Of a stretch of DNA of 64,000 nt, positions 52,705-61,104 are shown in pieces; position 1 is the first letter of the stretch; the number at the start of each line of letters is the position of its first letter. This DNA comes from Deltaproteobacteria bacterium (lineage in GTDB: Bacteria > Myxococcota > Kuafuiibacteriia > Kuafuiibacteriales > Kuafuiibacteriaceae), in NCBI GenBank assembly GCA_016703535.1, contig JADJBV010000001.1, positions 6,438,001 through 6,502,000 on the forward strand. The letters run 5' to 3'. Under the pieces are notes generated by a model that searched no databases, was not told the origin of the DNA, and was given only the letters and a program-made list of their open reading frames with translations. A program made the position numbers and the translations under genes.

Positions 52705-52858
52705 ATCACTCGCGGGACCACCAACGTCCTGGAGACCGGCGCCCCCGTTGGCGAGGACTCTCCCCGCCAGCGGAGGAACTCACGCGTTCGAAATTCGTGA
52801 AAATTCTTTTTTCGATCACCGCGAGCCCGACCAATTGGGCTGCGAGGGAGATGCACGA

Positions 52859-53227
52859 ATGAACGGACGAACGAAGTTGCTGCTGGCGGGGTTGGTGATC
52901 GGCTGGATCGGGTGCGGCGGATCGGTGACAGAAATTGACACCGATCGAGACGGCCTGAGCGACCAAGACGAACATGCCCTGGGCACCTCGGCCGAGCGGC
53001 AAGACTCGGACGGCGACGGGGTCAACGACGGCGTCGAGCTGGAGAACGGGAGCGATCCGCTGGATGACCAGAGGGGCGGAGCCCAAGACACCGGCAACGG
53101 CGGCGGTGAAACCGGCAGCGGCGGCGGACAAGACTCCGGCAACGGCGGCGGTGAAACCGGCAGCGGCGGCGGACAGGACTCCGGCAGCGGCGGCGGACAA
53201 GACTCCGGCAACGGTCAAGGTGGCTGA
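52859..53227 (+). CDS. Lipoprotein with thrombospondin-3-like repeats and Gly-rich tail
   Basis: A 122-residue protein from ATG 52859 after GGGAG. The signal ends at a lipobox (LLLAGLVIGWIGCG). Two thrombospondin type 3-like calcium loops follow: DTDRDGLSDQDEHALGT and DSDGDGVNDGVELENGSDPLD. The last ~45 residues are Gly-Asn-Ser repeats (GNGGGETGSGGGQDS twice, then a short copy) encoded by tandem DNA repeats. This layout is common in Myxococcota. It is the first gene of a likely operon with DUF1552 and DUF1592. A role as a calcium-stabilised, flexible surface anchor is inferred. Confidence 0.75.
   Translation: MNGRTKLLLAGLVIGWIGCGGSVTEIDTDRDGLSDQDEHALGTSAERQDSDGDGVNDGVELENGSDPLDDQRGGAQDTGNGGGETGSGGGQDSGNGGGETGSGGGQDSGSGGGQDSGNGQGG
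53093..53206 (+). repeat. Coding tandem repeat (2 x 45 bp plus 24 bp)
   Basis: Two 45-bp units (53093-53137, 53138-53182) and a partial 24-bp unit (53183-53206) encode the Gly-rich tail of the thrombospondin-3 lipoprotein. Copies differ by only one or two bases. The unit length is a multiple of three, so gain or loss would keep the frame. Confidence 0.8.
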
Positions 53228-53281
53228 ACCTCACGGGCCGCGGGCTTCGGCGCGGCGGCCCTGCGGCTGGGAGGATCTGCG

Positions 53282-54709
53282 ATGACTCTTTTTCCTCGAC
53301 CTTTGTCACGGCGCACCTTCCTTCGGGGCGCAGGCGGTGCCCTGGTGGGGCTGCCGCTCCTGAACGCGATGGCGGCGGGCAACGCTCGGGCCCAGTCCAC
53401 CCTGCCGCGCCGCTTCGTCTTGGTGTGGAGCGGGACCTGCCAAACCCACGGGGGCCTGGATCGGCAGGCCTCGGGTCCGCTGCCCGCCCAGCTCCCCAAC
53501 GGCTGGGCCGCCTTGGCGCCGATGCGGGCCCGGGCATCGATCGTCAGCAAACTCGATCTCCCGATCTATATCGGGGCTCAGACCCCACCGCCCGGCGGCG
53601 CCTACAATCAACAACACGGCGGGACCATGGCGCCGATCGTCGCCGGCGTTCACGCCCTGGAGCACATGGCGGTGCTGGCGGGGGGCCACACCATCGATCA
53701 AGTGATCGCCGATGGGATCGGCGGCGGCACCCGCCTGCCTTCGCTGCAGGTGCGGACTCAAGCGGCGGGCTATGGCTTCGGAGCGGCCAAGGGCCTGGTG
53801 TCGGCGCGGCTGGAGAACGGGCGGGTGCGGGGCTTGGACCCGATCGCCAGCCCTCAGGTCCTCTACGACACTCTATTCAGTGGATTTACGCCGCCCTCCA
53901 CCGGCGGGGGTGGTGGTCCCACTACGCCCCCTCCCCTCTCCTTGGCCCTGCGGAAGAAGAAGAGCGTCTTGGACCTGATCTTGGGTGACGCCCAGCGTTT
54001 GGAGCAGAAGTTGGGCGGAGAAGATCGGGCTCGCCTGGAGCAACACTTCACCGAGATCCGGGCCCTGGAGCAGCGGCTGATCCCGGTGACCCAAGGTGGC
54101 ACCAACCCTCCGCCCCCTCCCAACGGCGCCAGCACCTGCGCGATCCCGGTCGATCCGGGGCCGGACGGTCCGATCAACACGCCGGGGAACTTCGCCGGTT
54201 GGAGCAACGAGACCGATCGCGGCGACCTGCAAGCTGACTTGCTGGCCATGGCCTTGGCCTGTGACCTGACCCGTTCGGTCTCCTGGATGTTGACCTTCGA
54301 TCAGAGCGGGCTCAGCTCCCAACACTTGAGCGGCGCCACCACCGACATCCACGCGGTGTCGCACCACCAAGGGGGCGGTCAACCCGAGGTCGAGCAGAAC
54401 GCCAACTGGCACGTGGCCCGCTACGCTCGGCTGCTCCAGAGCCTGGAAGCCTTGCCCGAAGACGGAGGCACCGTGCTGGATCGAACGTGTGTGGTCTACG
54501 TCTCGGCGGAGGGCAACAACGCCCACGCCAAGGTCAACCTCACTTACTCCTACGCGGGCTGCCCGGACGTCTTGCGCCTGGGCCAGCTGGTCAACGCCAA
54601 CGGGGCCCACCCGGCCGGGATGATGATGGCCGCCCTCAGCGCCGTGGGCCTGCCCAGCAACAACTTCGGCGAGCTCGGCGGCGGTCCCCCGAGCGGGATG
54701 ATGGTCTGA
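53282..54709 (+). CDS. DUF1552 exported protein (TAT signal)
   Basis: A 475-residue protein. LSRRTFLRGAGGALVGLPLL is a twin-arginine signal, so it is exported folded. DUF1552 signatures are FVLVWSGTCQTHGG, QQHGGTMAPIVAGVHALEHM, AGGHTIDQVIADGIG, and DLTRSVSWMLTFDQSGLSSQ. An acidic ALEQRL segment and Pro-rich inserts (FTPPSTGGGGGPTTPPPLSL) separate subdomains. The family occurs with DUF1592 proteins in Planctomycetes and Myxococcota and is related to the DUF1501 alkaline-phosphatase-like fold; the reaction is not known. One palindrome is at 54229. Confidence 0.88.
   Translation: MTLFPRPLSRRTFLRGAGGALVGLPLLNAMAAGNARAQSTLPRRFVLVWSGTCQTHGGLDRQASGPLPAQLPNGWAALAPMRARASIVSKLDLPIYIGAQTPPPGGAYNQQHGGTMAPIVAGVHALEHMAVLAGGHTIDQVIADGIGGGTRLPSLQVRTQAAGYGFGAAKGLVSARLENGRVRGLDPIASPQVLYDTLFSGFTPPSTGGGGGPTTPPPLSLALRKKKSVLDLILGDAQRLEQKLGGEDRARLEQHFTEIRALEQRLIPVTQGGTNPPPPPNGASTCAIPVDPGPDGPINTPGNFAGWSNETDRGDLQADLLAMALACDLTRSVSWMLTFDQSGLSSQHLSGATTDIHAVSHHQGGGQPEVEQNANWHVARYARLLQSLEALPEDGGTVLDRTCVVYVSAEGNNAHAKVNLTYSYAGCPDVLRLGQLVNANGAHPAGMMMAALSAVGLPSNNFGELGGGPPSGMMV
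54229..54242. repeat. Iterated palindrome, copy 11 (spacer CTGA)
   Basis: Inside the DUF1552 gene, read as L-Q-A-D-L-L. Confidence 0.75.
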
Positions 54710-54719
54710 GGAGAAATTC

Positions 54720-56375
54720 GTGAAGCGATCACCCACCTCCGCCGCGTCCCTCTGCGTCCTGATCTTGGCCTGTCAGGGTCGAGTGGGCGAAGCACCCGCG
54801 CCAGGGCTGCCGCCCGACTCGTCGTCACCGCCGCCGCCCCAGCCCAGCCCGCCGCCGCCCCCGCCCGCCCCGACCGATCCCTCCGCCCTCGGACGACCGG
54901 CGGCCCTGGGCGCCACCGGGCTGCGTCGCCTGACCCGGGGTGAACTGCAAGATAACTTGCATCACATCTACGGCGTGGATCCCGGCGACCTGGTCGCCAA
55001 CCTCCCGGACTCGGGCTCCTCCCACAGCCCCTTCGACAACGACTACACCGCCCAGGGTGTGTCCTTGAACCTGATCCAGGCGTTGGCCAGCTTCGCCGAG
55101 GCCTACGCGCTGCGGGTCGGCGCCGGTCCCACGCCGATCTACGACCGGGCCGGGTGCGTGCCCGCCGGTCCGGGGGACGGCGCCTGTTTCCGCGCCATCA
55201 TCGAAACCCTCGGGCACCTAGCCCTGCGCCGCCCCTTGTCGGTCGACGAGCTCGATAACTTTGCAAGTTTGCTTGCATTCGCCGAAGAAGAGGGCCGCTT
55301 CGAGGTCGCGGTCGAGCTCTTGGTCGAGCTCTTGGTCCAACACCCGGAGCACCTCTACCGGATCGAGACCGGGGTGGTCTCGGCGACGGATCCGAGCTTG
55401 TTGCAGCTCGAGCCCTACGCTGTGGCGACCCGCCTGGCGTTTTTGGTGACCGGCCGCGGGCCGGACGAGGCCTTGTTGGCCGCGGCCTCCGAAGGTGCCC
55501 TGGTCGATCCGGCGGTTCGGCGAGCCCACGCCGAACGTCTCTGGGCCACCCCTGGCGCCCGCCGACAATGGGCCAAGTTCCACGGCGCCTGGTTGGGGTA
55601 CGGGAACCTGAGCTTGCCGCCCCAGTTGGCCGCGCCGCTGAGCGAAGAGACCCAACGGCTGATCGAGCGGGTGATCTTCGAAGATGACGCCCCCTGGTTG
55701 AGCCTCTTCACCGCCGAAGAGAGTTGGCTGAGCCCCGACCTGGCCGTGCACTACGGGCTGACCGCCCCCAACGAGCCGGCGTGGGTCCCCTATCCGCCGG
55801 AGCGGGGCGGCGGGGTCTTGTCCCACGGGGCGTTTTTGGCCCAAGGCAGCAAGTTCGGCGACACCAGCCCCACCCTCCGTGGAGCGCGGATGTGGGAGCG
55901 GATCTTCTGCGGGACCTTGGGCACGCCCCCACCCGATGTCGACACCGACAACCCACCGCCGGGTGCGGTCGACGCCTGCAAGACCGAACGCTACTTCATG
56001 CGCAACGACGGCCGCTGCGCGGGGTGCCACGTAAAGACCGACAACCTCGGCTTTGGGCTCGAGAACCTGGGGCCCACCGGCGAGTGGCGCAGCGCCGAGC
56101 CTGGCCGAGCCCACTGCACGATCGAAGGCCGCGGGCGGGTGCTGCAGCGGGAGTTCCAAGGACCTCGGGCCTTGGGTGAGCTGTTGGCCAACACCTACGA
56201 GGTCCAAAGTTGTGCGGCCACCCAGCTCTTCCGCTTCGCGACGGGCCGCCCCGAGACCACCGAGGATCAGGCGACCTTGCGAGCGCTCCACGCCCAGCTG
56301 ACCCTGACCCCCAACCTGCGGGCCCTGGTGTTGGCCTTGGCCGCGTCGCCAGCGATCGCTCACCGGCCGCGCTGA
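54720..56375 (+). CDS. DUF1592/DUF1588-type lipoprotein with one CxxCH motif
   Basis: A 551-residue protein, GTG 54720 after GGAG. It has a lipoprotein-like signal (SAASLCVLILAC), a Pro-rich linker, then the family order: GLRRLTRGELQDNLHHIYGV (DUF1587-like), LGHLALRRPLSVDELDNFAS (DUF1595-like), LEPYAVATRLAFLVTGRGPD and GAWLGYGNLSL (DUF1592-like), GVLSHGAFLAQGSKFGDTSP and RGARMWERIFCGTLG (DUF1588-like). Then comes RCAGCHVKTDNLGFGLENL, carrying CAGCH, a c-type heme site. The C-terminal FRFATGRPETTED is DUF1585-like. It is probably an envelope cytochrome partner of the DUF1552 protein. Palindromes sit at 54947 and 55263. Confidence 0.85.
   Translation: MKRSPTSAASLCVLILACQGRVGEAPAPGLPPDSSSPPPPQPSPPPPPPAPTDPSALGRPAALGATGLRRLTRGELQDNLHHIYGVDPGDLVANLPDSGSSHSPFDNDYTAQGVSLNLIQALASFAEAYALRVGAGPTPIYDRAGCVPAGPGDGACFRAIIETLGHLALRRPLSVDELDNFASLLAFAEEEGRFEVAVELLVELLVQHPEHLYRIETGVVSATDPSLLQLEPYAVATRLAFLVTGRGPDEALLAAASEGALVDPAVRRAHAERLWATPGARRQWAKFHGAWLGYGNLSLPPQLAAPLSEETQRLIERVIFEDDAPWLSLFTAEESWLSPDLAVHYGLTAPNEPAWVPYPPERGGGVLSHGAFLAQGSKFGDTSPTLRGARMWERIFCGTLGTPPPDVDTDNPPPGAVDACKTERYFMRNDGRCAGCHVKTDNLGFGLENLGPTGEWRSAEPGRAHCTIEGRGRVLQREFQGPRALGELLANTYEVQSCAATQLFRFATGRPETTEDQATLRALHAQLTLTPNLRALVLALAASPAIAHRPR
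54947..54960. repeat. Iterated palindrome, copy 12 (spacer ATAA)
   Basis: Inside the DUF1592 gene, read as L-Q-D-N-L-H. Confidence 0.75.
55263..55276. repeat. Iterated palindrome, copy 13 (spacer TTTG), different frame
   Basis: Also inside the DUF1592 gene, but read as F-A-S-L-L-A. It is the only perfect copy outside the common frame, which argues that the DNA rather than the peptide is being kept. Confidence 0.75.
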
Positions 56376-56428
56376 GCCGCCACGCCAACGAGGTCTGGGC
56401 CAGCGGACTTGGACCGACATTGGCCACC

Positions 56429-56457
56429 TTGACGTCGCGATCGACCACGGCTACCCG
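56429..56457 (+). promoter_or_regulatory. Sigma-70 promoter of the Skp-like gene
   Basis: TTGACG, exactly 17 bases, TACCCG. The -35 is nearly perfect. ATG 56466 lies eight bases downstream of the -10 without a Shine-Dalgarno, a leaderless arrangement. Confidence 0.45.
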
Positions 56458-56465
56458 ACGGCCCG

Positions 56466-56987
56466 ATGAAACAAAGGTCCATGGCGTTCGGTCTCCTGGC
56501 TCTCCTGTTCACGTTGTCCGCGCCCGGCTTGGCCTTGGCCCAAGGCAAGACGGCGGTGATCGACAGCGCGGCCGTCCTGGAGCGGTGCGCCGAAGGTCAA
56601 CGGGCCTTGGCGGCCTACCGGAAGCAGCTCGAACCCGACATGGCCGAGCTAAAGCGCATGGAGCAACAGATCAAGAAGGAGATGGAAGCGCTCGAGAAGG
56701 CCCAGGCCAAGGAGAAGACCAGGGAAGTTGAGCTCTCCGAGCGAAGGCGGAAGCTGATGGTCGCACAGCAGCGCCTCATCGAGCGGACCTCGGAATTCCA
56801 GCGGGGCATTCAGGACGGTGAAAGGAAGGCCCTCGAACCCGTGCGGCAGCGCCTCTCGGGGACTCTGAGGCGGATCGCCGCAGAAGAAGGTTATGAGGTG
56901 GTGGTGGAGCGCAGCACCACACCTTACGCCCGCCCGGACCTGGATCTCACCGAACGCGTGATCACCATGATGGACGCGACGAAGTAA
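56466..56987 (+). CDS. Skp/OmpH-family periplasmic chaperone
   Basis: A 173-residue protein with a signal peptide (MAFGLLALLFTLSAPGLALA). The Skp layout is visible: an N-terminal strand KTAVIDSAAVLERCAEGQ, a long charged coiled coil (MEQQIKKEMEALEKAQAKEK, RKLMVAQQRLIERTSEFQRG), and a returning strand (IAAEEGYEVVVERSTTPYAR) ending DLDLTERVITMMD. It would hold unfolded outer-membrane proteins in the periplasm. No BamA or lpx genes lie next to it, so it is an isolated copy. It converges on the Ser/Thr kinase with 19 bases between. Confidence 0.85.
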   Translation: MKQRSMAFGLLALLFTLSAPGLALAQGKTAVIDSAAVLERCAEGQRALAAYRKQLEPDMAELKRMEQQIKKEMEALEKAQAKEKTREVELSERRRKLMVAQQRLIERTSEFQRGIQDGERKALEPVRQRLSGTLRRIAAEEGYEVVVERSTTPYARPDLDLTERVITMMDATK

Positions 56988-57006
56988 GCCCGCGGCCGGG
57001 CGTAGC

Positions 57007-59280
57007 CTACATCCGGGCCAAATACAGGCCGATCGCCGCGCCGGCGCTGAGCAGCGCCACCACCAACAAGATCACCATGACCCACATCGTGGTGGTCATG
57101 CGGAAGGCGGGCCGCGCGACCTGAGGTGGTGAAAGATCCGTCGAGGCCCCGAAGGGCGACGAGACCTGAGCCTCATAGTCGGACACCGCCCGCACCGCAG
57201 GCAACTCACTGGCCGAACGTTCCCGGGCGATCGCCAACAAAGACTCGGGCGACAAGCTGCTGGCCAACGGCGGCGACGACAGCAGCGGAGCCATGGCGCC
57301 GTTTTTCGGGAGGGGTTCGGGCTCCAGCTCGGGGAGTTCGTCGAGATCGAGCTCGACTGGCGCCGCGTAAGGCTCGGGGGCGCGGTTCAACACCACCTCC
57401 CCTGGCATGCTCGGGCTGATCGGCTCGTCCTCGAGCTGCAGGGACGGGACTGGCGGCGTGCTGAGCGCCCGGGCCGGTCCGGTGGAGATCGAGCGGGGTG
57501 AGCTGGTGATCTGTTTCGGCGCTCCCCCCATCGCCGAGCGGGCCCGAGTGACCGCGGTCTCCACGGGAGGCAACGGCGTGCGATCATCACCCTCCATGTC
57601 CAGGGAGGGCGCCCGGGGAAAGGGCCGGCCTTTGCCGAAGATCTCCTCCTCCTCCATCAACACCGAAGGCGCTCGGGGCACGGGCCGCAGCGACTCGGTC
57701 TTGGCCGAACGCACCTTGTTGGTCCGCTGCGGATCGTCCCAAGGGGTGCTGCCGCTGATGTGATCGTCACCCTTCAACGCCCGCAGCTGGGCCAACGCCG
57801 GCCCCTCGGGCATGCCGACGGTCATCTCGTCGTCGAAGTCGCCCGAACCTTCACCGTCCAGCGCCTTCTGCAGCTCCAGGCCAAAACGTTCGGCCAATTC
57901 GGGCGGGAGGTAACCAATGGTCGCGTCCTCCTCGGAGATCATCGAAAGGAGCTCGTCATCCGGGACCGACATCGCCGTCGAGTCGTCCCACCCCGACACC
58001 AGTCGTTCGTCGGGCACATCGGGGGTCAAGCTCGGCGAAAGATCGACCTCGAACTGAGGCTCCTCTTCTTCGATGATCTCGAACTCTTCCGAGGGCACCG
58101 GCGGCGGCATCGCCCCGTTGCTGAAGGACTGATCGTTGCGCGCCGGCAAGGCCGGGCCGGGCGGCGGCTCGGGCTCCACCTCAAAGGCCGGGGCGGGCAC
58201 GTCGCCGAACAAGCCCAGCGGATCGGGATCGTTCATGCCGCCGGTGATCACCGGGAGGTGTTTGGGGTTGAGCACCGAACCGCCCAAAACCTCGGCCAGG
58301 TGCTCCAGCTCGCCGCGGCCCGACATCGCTTGCCGCAGCGCCAAGGCTCGTTCGGCGATGTCGTTGCCGTAGATCGCCGCGAACTCCCGGCTGATCAGCT
58401 GGCTGTCGATGTCGACGCCGGCCCTTCGGATCAGGTCCTCGATCTCGTCCCGCATCTCGGCGGCGGTCTGATAACGCTGGCGCGGCGAACGACGCAGCGC
58501 CTTCATCACGATCGGATCGACGATCGGCGTCAGCCCCGGCACCACCTTGGAGGGCGGCTCGATCTTCTGGTTGCGGATCGCGCTCAGCACTTCCATCGGC
58601 GTAGAGCCGCGGAAGAGATCCCGCCCGGTCAACGCCTCCCACAACACGATGCCGGTGCCGAAGATGTCCGAGCGGCGGTCGACCTTCTTGCCGAGGGCCT
58701 GTTCGGGCGACATGTAGGAGAACTTGCCTTTGACGATGCCGGCCTGGGTCTCCCAGCCGCGGTTGGTCGCCTTGGCGATGCCGAAGTCGGTCAACTTGGG
58801 CACGCCGTTGAAGCCGATCAGGATGTTCTGGGGCGTGACGTCCCGGTGCACCAGGTTGAGGGGTTGGCCCCCCTCGTCTTCCAGCTGATGGGCGTAGTGC
58901 AGCGCGTCGCAGACGCAGGCGGTGATCCGCAGAAGCACGCCCACGGTCAGGGGCTTTCGGGCCTTGGCCGAGGCGCGCAGCACCTGGGCCAGGCTGGCCC
59001 CGAAGACGTACTCCATCGCCAGGCAGTGGATGCCGTCGACCAGACCGAAGCCGGCGATGGTGACCACGTTGGGGTGCCGGAGCGAACGGGCGATCTTCGC
59101 CTCGGCGAAGAACATGTTCACGAAGTCCTCGTTGGAGGCCAAAGACGGCAGGAGGATCTTCAAAGCCAATAAACGGCCCGGATCTGGCGCGGTGAGATCG
59201 CGGACCAGAAACACGTTGGCCGCCCCGCCAGAAGCCAGGCGGATCAGCAACTCATGATGGCCGAGCCGCACGGGGGACAA
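57007..59280 (-). CDS. Active Ser/Thr protein kinase with C-terminal membrane anchor
   Basis: A 757-residue kinase. I place the start at TTG 59280: the longer frame would overlap the M50 gene, and this TTG lies ten bases after a -10 hexamer and gives the usual N-terminus (SPVRLGHHELLIRLASGG). The catalytic domain is intact: the Gly-loop IRLASGGAANVFLV, LLALKILLP lysine, LVHRDVTPQNILI, LTDFGIAKA, and SYMSPEQALGKK. Residues 290-690 are a low-complexity acidic and Pro/Ser-rich region with many possible phosphosites. A single span (MWVMVILLVVALLSAGAAIG) near the end leaves almost nothing outside. It is a natural candidate for phosphorylating partners of FHA proteins, including the activator at 16491. 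Confidence 0.9.
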   Translation of the reverse strand: MSPVRLGHHELLIRLASGGAANVFLVRDLTAPDPGRLLALKILLPSLASNEDFVNMFFAEAKIARSLRHPNVVTIAGFGLVDGIHCLAMEYVFGASLAQVLRASAKARKPLTVGVLLRITACVCDALHYAHQLEDEGGQPLNLVHRDVTPQNILIGFNGVPKLTDFGIAKATNRGWETQAGIVKGKFSYMSPEQALGKKVDRRSDIFGTGIVLWEALTGRDLFRGSTPMEVLSAIRNQKIEPPSKVVPGLTPIVDPIVMKALRRSPRQRYQTAAEMRDEIEDLIRRAGVDIDSQLISREFAAIYGNDIAERALALRQAMSGRGELEHLAEVLGGSVLNPKHLPVITGGMNDPDPLGLFGDVPAPAFEVEPEPPPGPALPARNDQSFSNGAMPPPVPSEEFEIIEEEEPQFEVDLSPSLTPDVPDERLVSGWDDSTAMSVPDDELLSMISEEDATIGYLPPELAERFGLELQKALDGEGSGDFDDEMTVGMPEGPALAQLRALKGDDHISGSTPWDDPQRTNKVRSAKTESLRPVPRAPSVLMEEEEIFGKGRPFPRAPSLDMEGDDRTPLPPVETAVTRARSAMGGAPKQITSSPRSISTGPARALSTPPVPSLQLEDEPISPSMPGEVVLNRAPEPYAAPVELDLDELPELEPEPLPKNGAMAPLLSSPPLASSLSPESLLAIARERSASELPAVRAVSDYEAQVSSPFGASTDLSPPQVARPAFRMTTTMWVMVILLVVALLSAGAAIGLYLARM

Positions 59281-59290
59281 GGCTGGGCCG

Positions 59291-59319
59291 ACGTTAGCAC
59301 CAACCTCCCCTGGCAAGTA
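59291..59319 (-). promoter_or_regulatory. -10 element of the Ser/Thr kinase gene
   Basis: TAACGT in an extended TGCTAACGT context ends ten bases before TTG 59280. TACTTG sits 17 bases upstream as a poor -35. The geometry repeats that of the hppA and aminopeptidase starts. Confidence 0.35.
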
Positions 59320-59351
59320 GGGCAGGACCGCTGTGGGTTTGGACTCAGGGT

Positions 59352-60068
59352 TTAGGCGGGGACTGGAGTCGTTCTCGGCCGCTTCAGGGCCACCAGAAGG
59401 CCAAGGGCCAGGAGGCCAAAGGAGACGGCGGCGGTGAGCCCACCCCAAAACCAGTAGGGCAAAAAGAGGGCGTCGGCGATGGCGGCCGAATCGGAGCGCT
59501 GGGCCACCCCGTCGATGATCCCCCCTTCACTGAACATGTAGCCCACATCCCTGAACACGGCGAGGCAGAGCTGGACCCCGATCAGCTGGAGCAAAAACGG
59601 CGCACCCCGGGCGGGGAAGGCCCGGGCCACCGCCAAGACGCCGAGGGCGACCAGGCTCAAGAACAAGGGCGCGAACCAACCCCGGGCAAAAAAGAGCACC
59701 GTCGCCAACATCAAGATCCCGAGCCCGGACAGGACCCAGCGGGCCCGCTCCACCCGGCGGGACAAGGACAAGACGATCACCCCCGCCACCGAAGGACCGA
59801 CCAGTCCTCCCGCCGCCACCAACCCTCGAGCGATCCTCCCGAGATCCCCCTTCCAATACGCCAGGCCCGATCCGTCGGGGTACATCAGCAGGCGCTCGAA
59901 GTCGGCGCCCATCAGCAGGGCGGTCAAACCGTGGCCCATCTCGTGGGCGTAGGTGGCGAGCAGGGTGAGGGGATAAAGCGCGTAGCGGCCGTATTCGAAC
60001 TGCCAGCCCACCACCGTCAGGACAGCCGCCGCCAAGAGGAAGAGGCGATGGTCTTTGGTCGGCGTCAT
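59352..60068 (-). CDS. M50B-like membrane metallopeptidase
   Basis: A 238-residue polytopic protein from ATG 60068. The zinc site lies in a membrane segment: LTLLATYAHEMGHGLTALL. Five or six further hydrophobic segments follow (LVGPSVAGVIVLSL, WVLSGLGILMLATVLFFARG, LFLSLVALGVLAVARAF). The topology and HEMGH resemble the M50B-like family rather than the longer site-2 proteases, because no PDZ domain is present. It lies 56 bases downstream of the YpfJ-type peptidase on the same strand. Intramembrane or membrane-associated proteolysis is predicted; the substrate is unknown. Confidence 0.82.
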   Translation of the reverse strand: MTPTKDHRLFLLAAAVLTVVGWQFEYGRYALYPLTLLATYAHEMGHGLTALLMGADFERLLMYPDGSGLAYWKGDLGRIARGLVAAGGLVGPSVAGVIVLSLSRRVERARWVLSGLGILMLATVLFFARGWFAPLFLSLVALGVLAVARAFPARGAPFLLQLIGVQLCLAVFRDVGYMFSEGGIIDGVAQRSDSAAIADALFLPYWFWGGLTAAVSFGLLALGLLVALKRPRTTPVPA

Positions 60069-60124
60069 CGCTTTAGTCCCCAACGCACGACCTGGCCCCT
60101 CGGTTCCCATGGGTTCTTGAAGCC

Positions 60125-60979
60125 TCAGGTCCCGAAGGTGTCGCAGGCCTCGAGCCGTCCGGCCTCGAGCCCGACCCGGAACCAGCGGGCCCGATCGGCC
60201 GCGGATCCGTGGGTGAAGCTCTCGGGTCGCACCGCCCGCCCCGCGGCTTTTTGGAGGGTGTCGTCGCCGACCGCCTGAGCGGCCCGCAGGCCCTCTTCCA
60301 GATCACCTTTTTCCAGGAGACCTCGTTGGGCGGCGGCGTGGCCCCAGACGCCAGCGTAACAGTCGGCTTGCAGCTCCATCTTCACCGACAGCGCGTTTTT
60401 GGTGCTGGGATCGCTGCGTTGGGCGGCCCGGACCTTGGCTTCGGTGCCGAGGACGTCTTGCAGGTGGTGGCCCATCTCGTGGGCGATCACGTAGGCCTGG
60501 GCAAAATCGCCGGGCGCGCCGAACCGTCGGCCGAGGTCGTCGAAGAACCCGAGGTCGATGTACACCCGATCATCGCCCGGACAGTAGAAGGGACCCATGG
60601 CGGCGTCGGCCCCACCACACGCTGAGTCGACCTGATCCCAAAACAACACCAACTTGGCGGGCCGATAACTTTGCCCCAAGGCTCGACCAAAAAGGTCTTG
60701 CGCGTCGTTGAAGGTCCCGAGGGCCACCTGCTTGAGGGGCTCTTCTCGGGCCCGCCGGGCTGGATCGTCGACGCCGGGGGCCGTGGTGCTCGGGGCTCCA
60801 CCCCCACCGGTCAGGCCCAACTCGACGAAGAGGTTCCGTTGGGTCACCACGCTGAGCACCGCCACCACGACCACGCCGCCGAGGCCGAGGCGTAAGCCCC
60901 TGCGGCGTCCTCCTCCCCCGCCACCGCGACCACGGCGGTCCTCGAGGTGGGATTCGTTTTGGCGTCCGTCCAGCTTCAC
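60125..60979 (-). CDS. YpfJ-type neutral zinc metallopeptidase
   Basis: A 284-residue protein. GTG 60979 gives the family N-terminus (VKLDGRQNESHLEDRRG). A basic Gly-rich stretch leads to one membrane anchor (LRLGLGGVVVVAVLSVV). The catalytic domain has CGGADAAMGPFYCPGDDRVY, then QAYVIAHEMGHHLQ with HEMGHH at 167-172, and MELQADCYAGVWGH, which supplies the third zinc ligand in this family. It is close to E. coli YpfJ, a putative neutral zinc metallopeptidase of unknown substrate. Divergent from the exported protein at 61105. Confidence 0.9.
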   Translation of the reverse strand: MKLDGRQNESHLEDRRGRGGGGGGRRRGLRLGLGGVVVVAVLSVVTQRNLFVELGLTGGGGAPSTTAPGVDDPARRAREEPLKQVALGTFNDAQDLFGRALGQSYRPAKLVLFWDQVDSACGGADAAMGPFYCPGDDRVYIDLGFFDDLGRRFGAPGDFAQAYVIAHEMGHHLQDVLGTEAKVRAAQRSDPSTKNALSVKMELQADCYAGVWGHAAAQRGLLEKGDLEEGLRAAQAVGDDTLQKAAGRAVRPESFTHGSAADRARWFRVGLEAGRLEACDTFGT

Positions 60980-61104
60980 GCGCTCTTGTACTCGCTCCGG
61001 GCTCGCTGAACATCGGCCCAAATGGCCAGGCGTCAAGAAAAGCCAGCTTCGCCAGTCACGCCGCACCCCTTGGCGGTGGCGCAAGATCGTGGGACCGATC
61101 CGGG

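Noticed and set aside
53093..53206. Possible CRISPR-like repeat array
   Set aside because: Units are contiguous without spacers, in frame, and encode a Gly-rich protein tail.
59281..59448. N-terminal extension of the Ser/Thr kinase
   Set aside because: It would overlap the end of the M50 peptidase gene and has no kinase-family sequence; the TTG at 59280 has a -10 element at the right distance.
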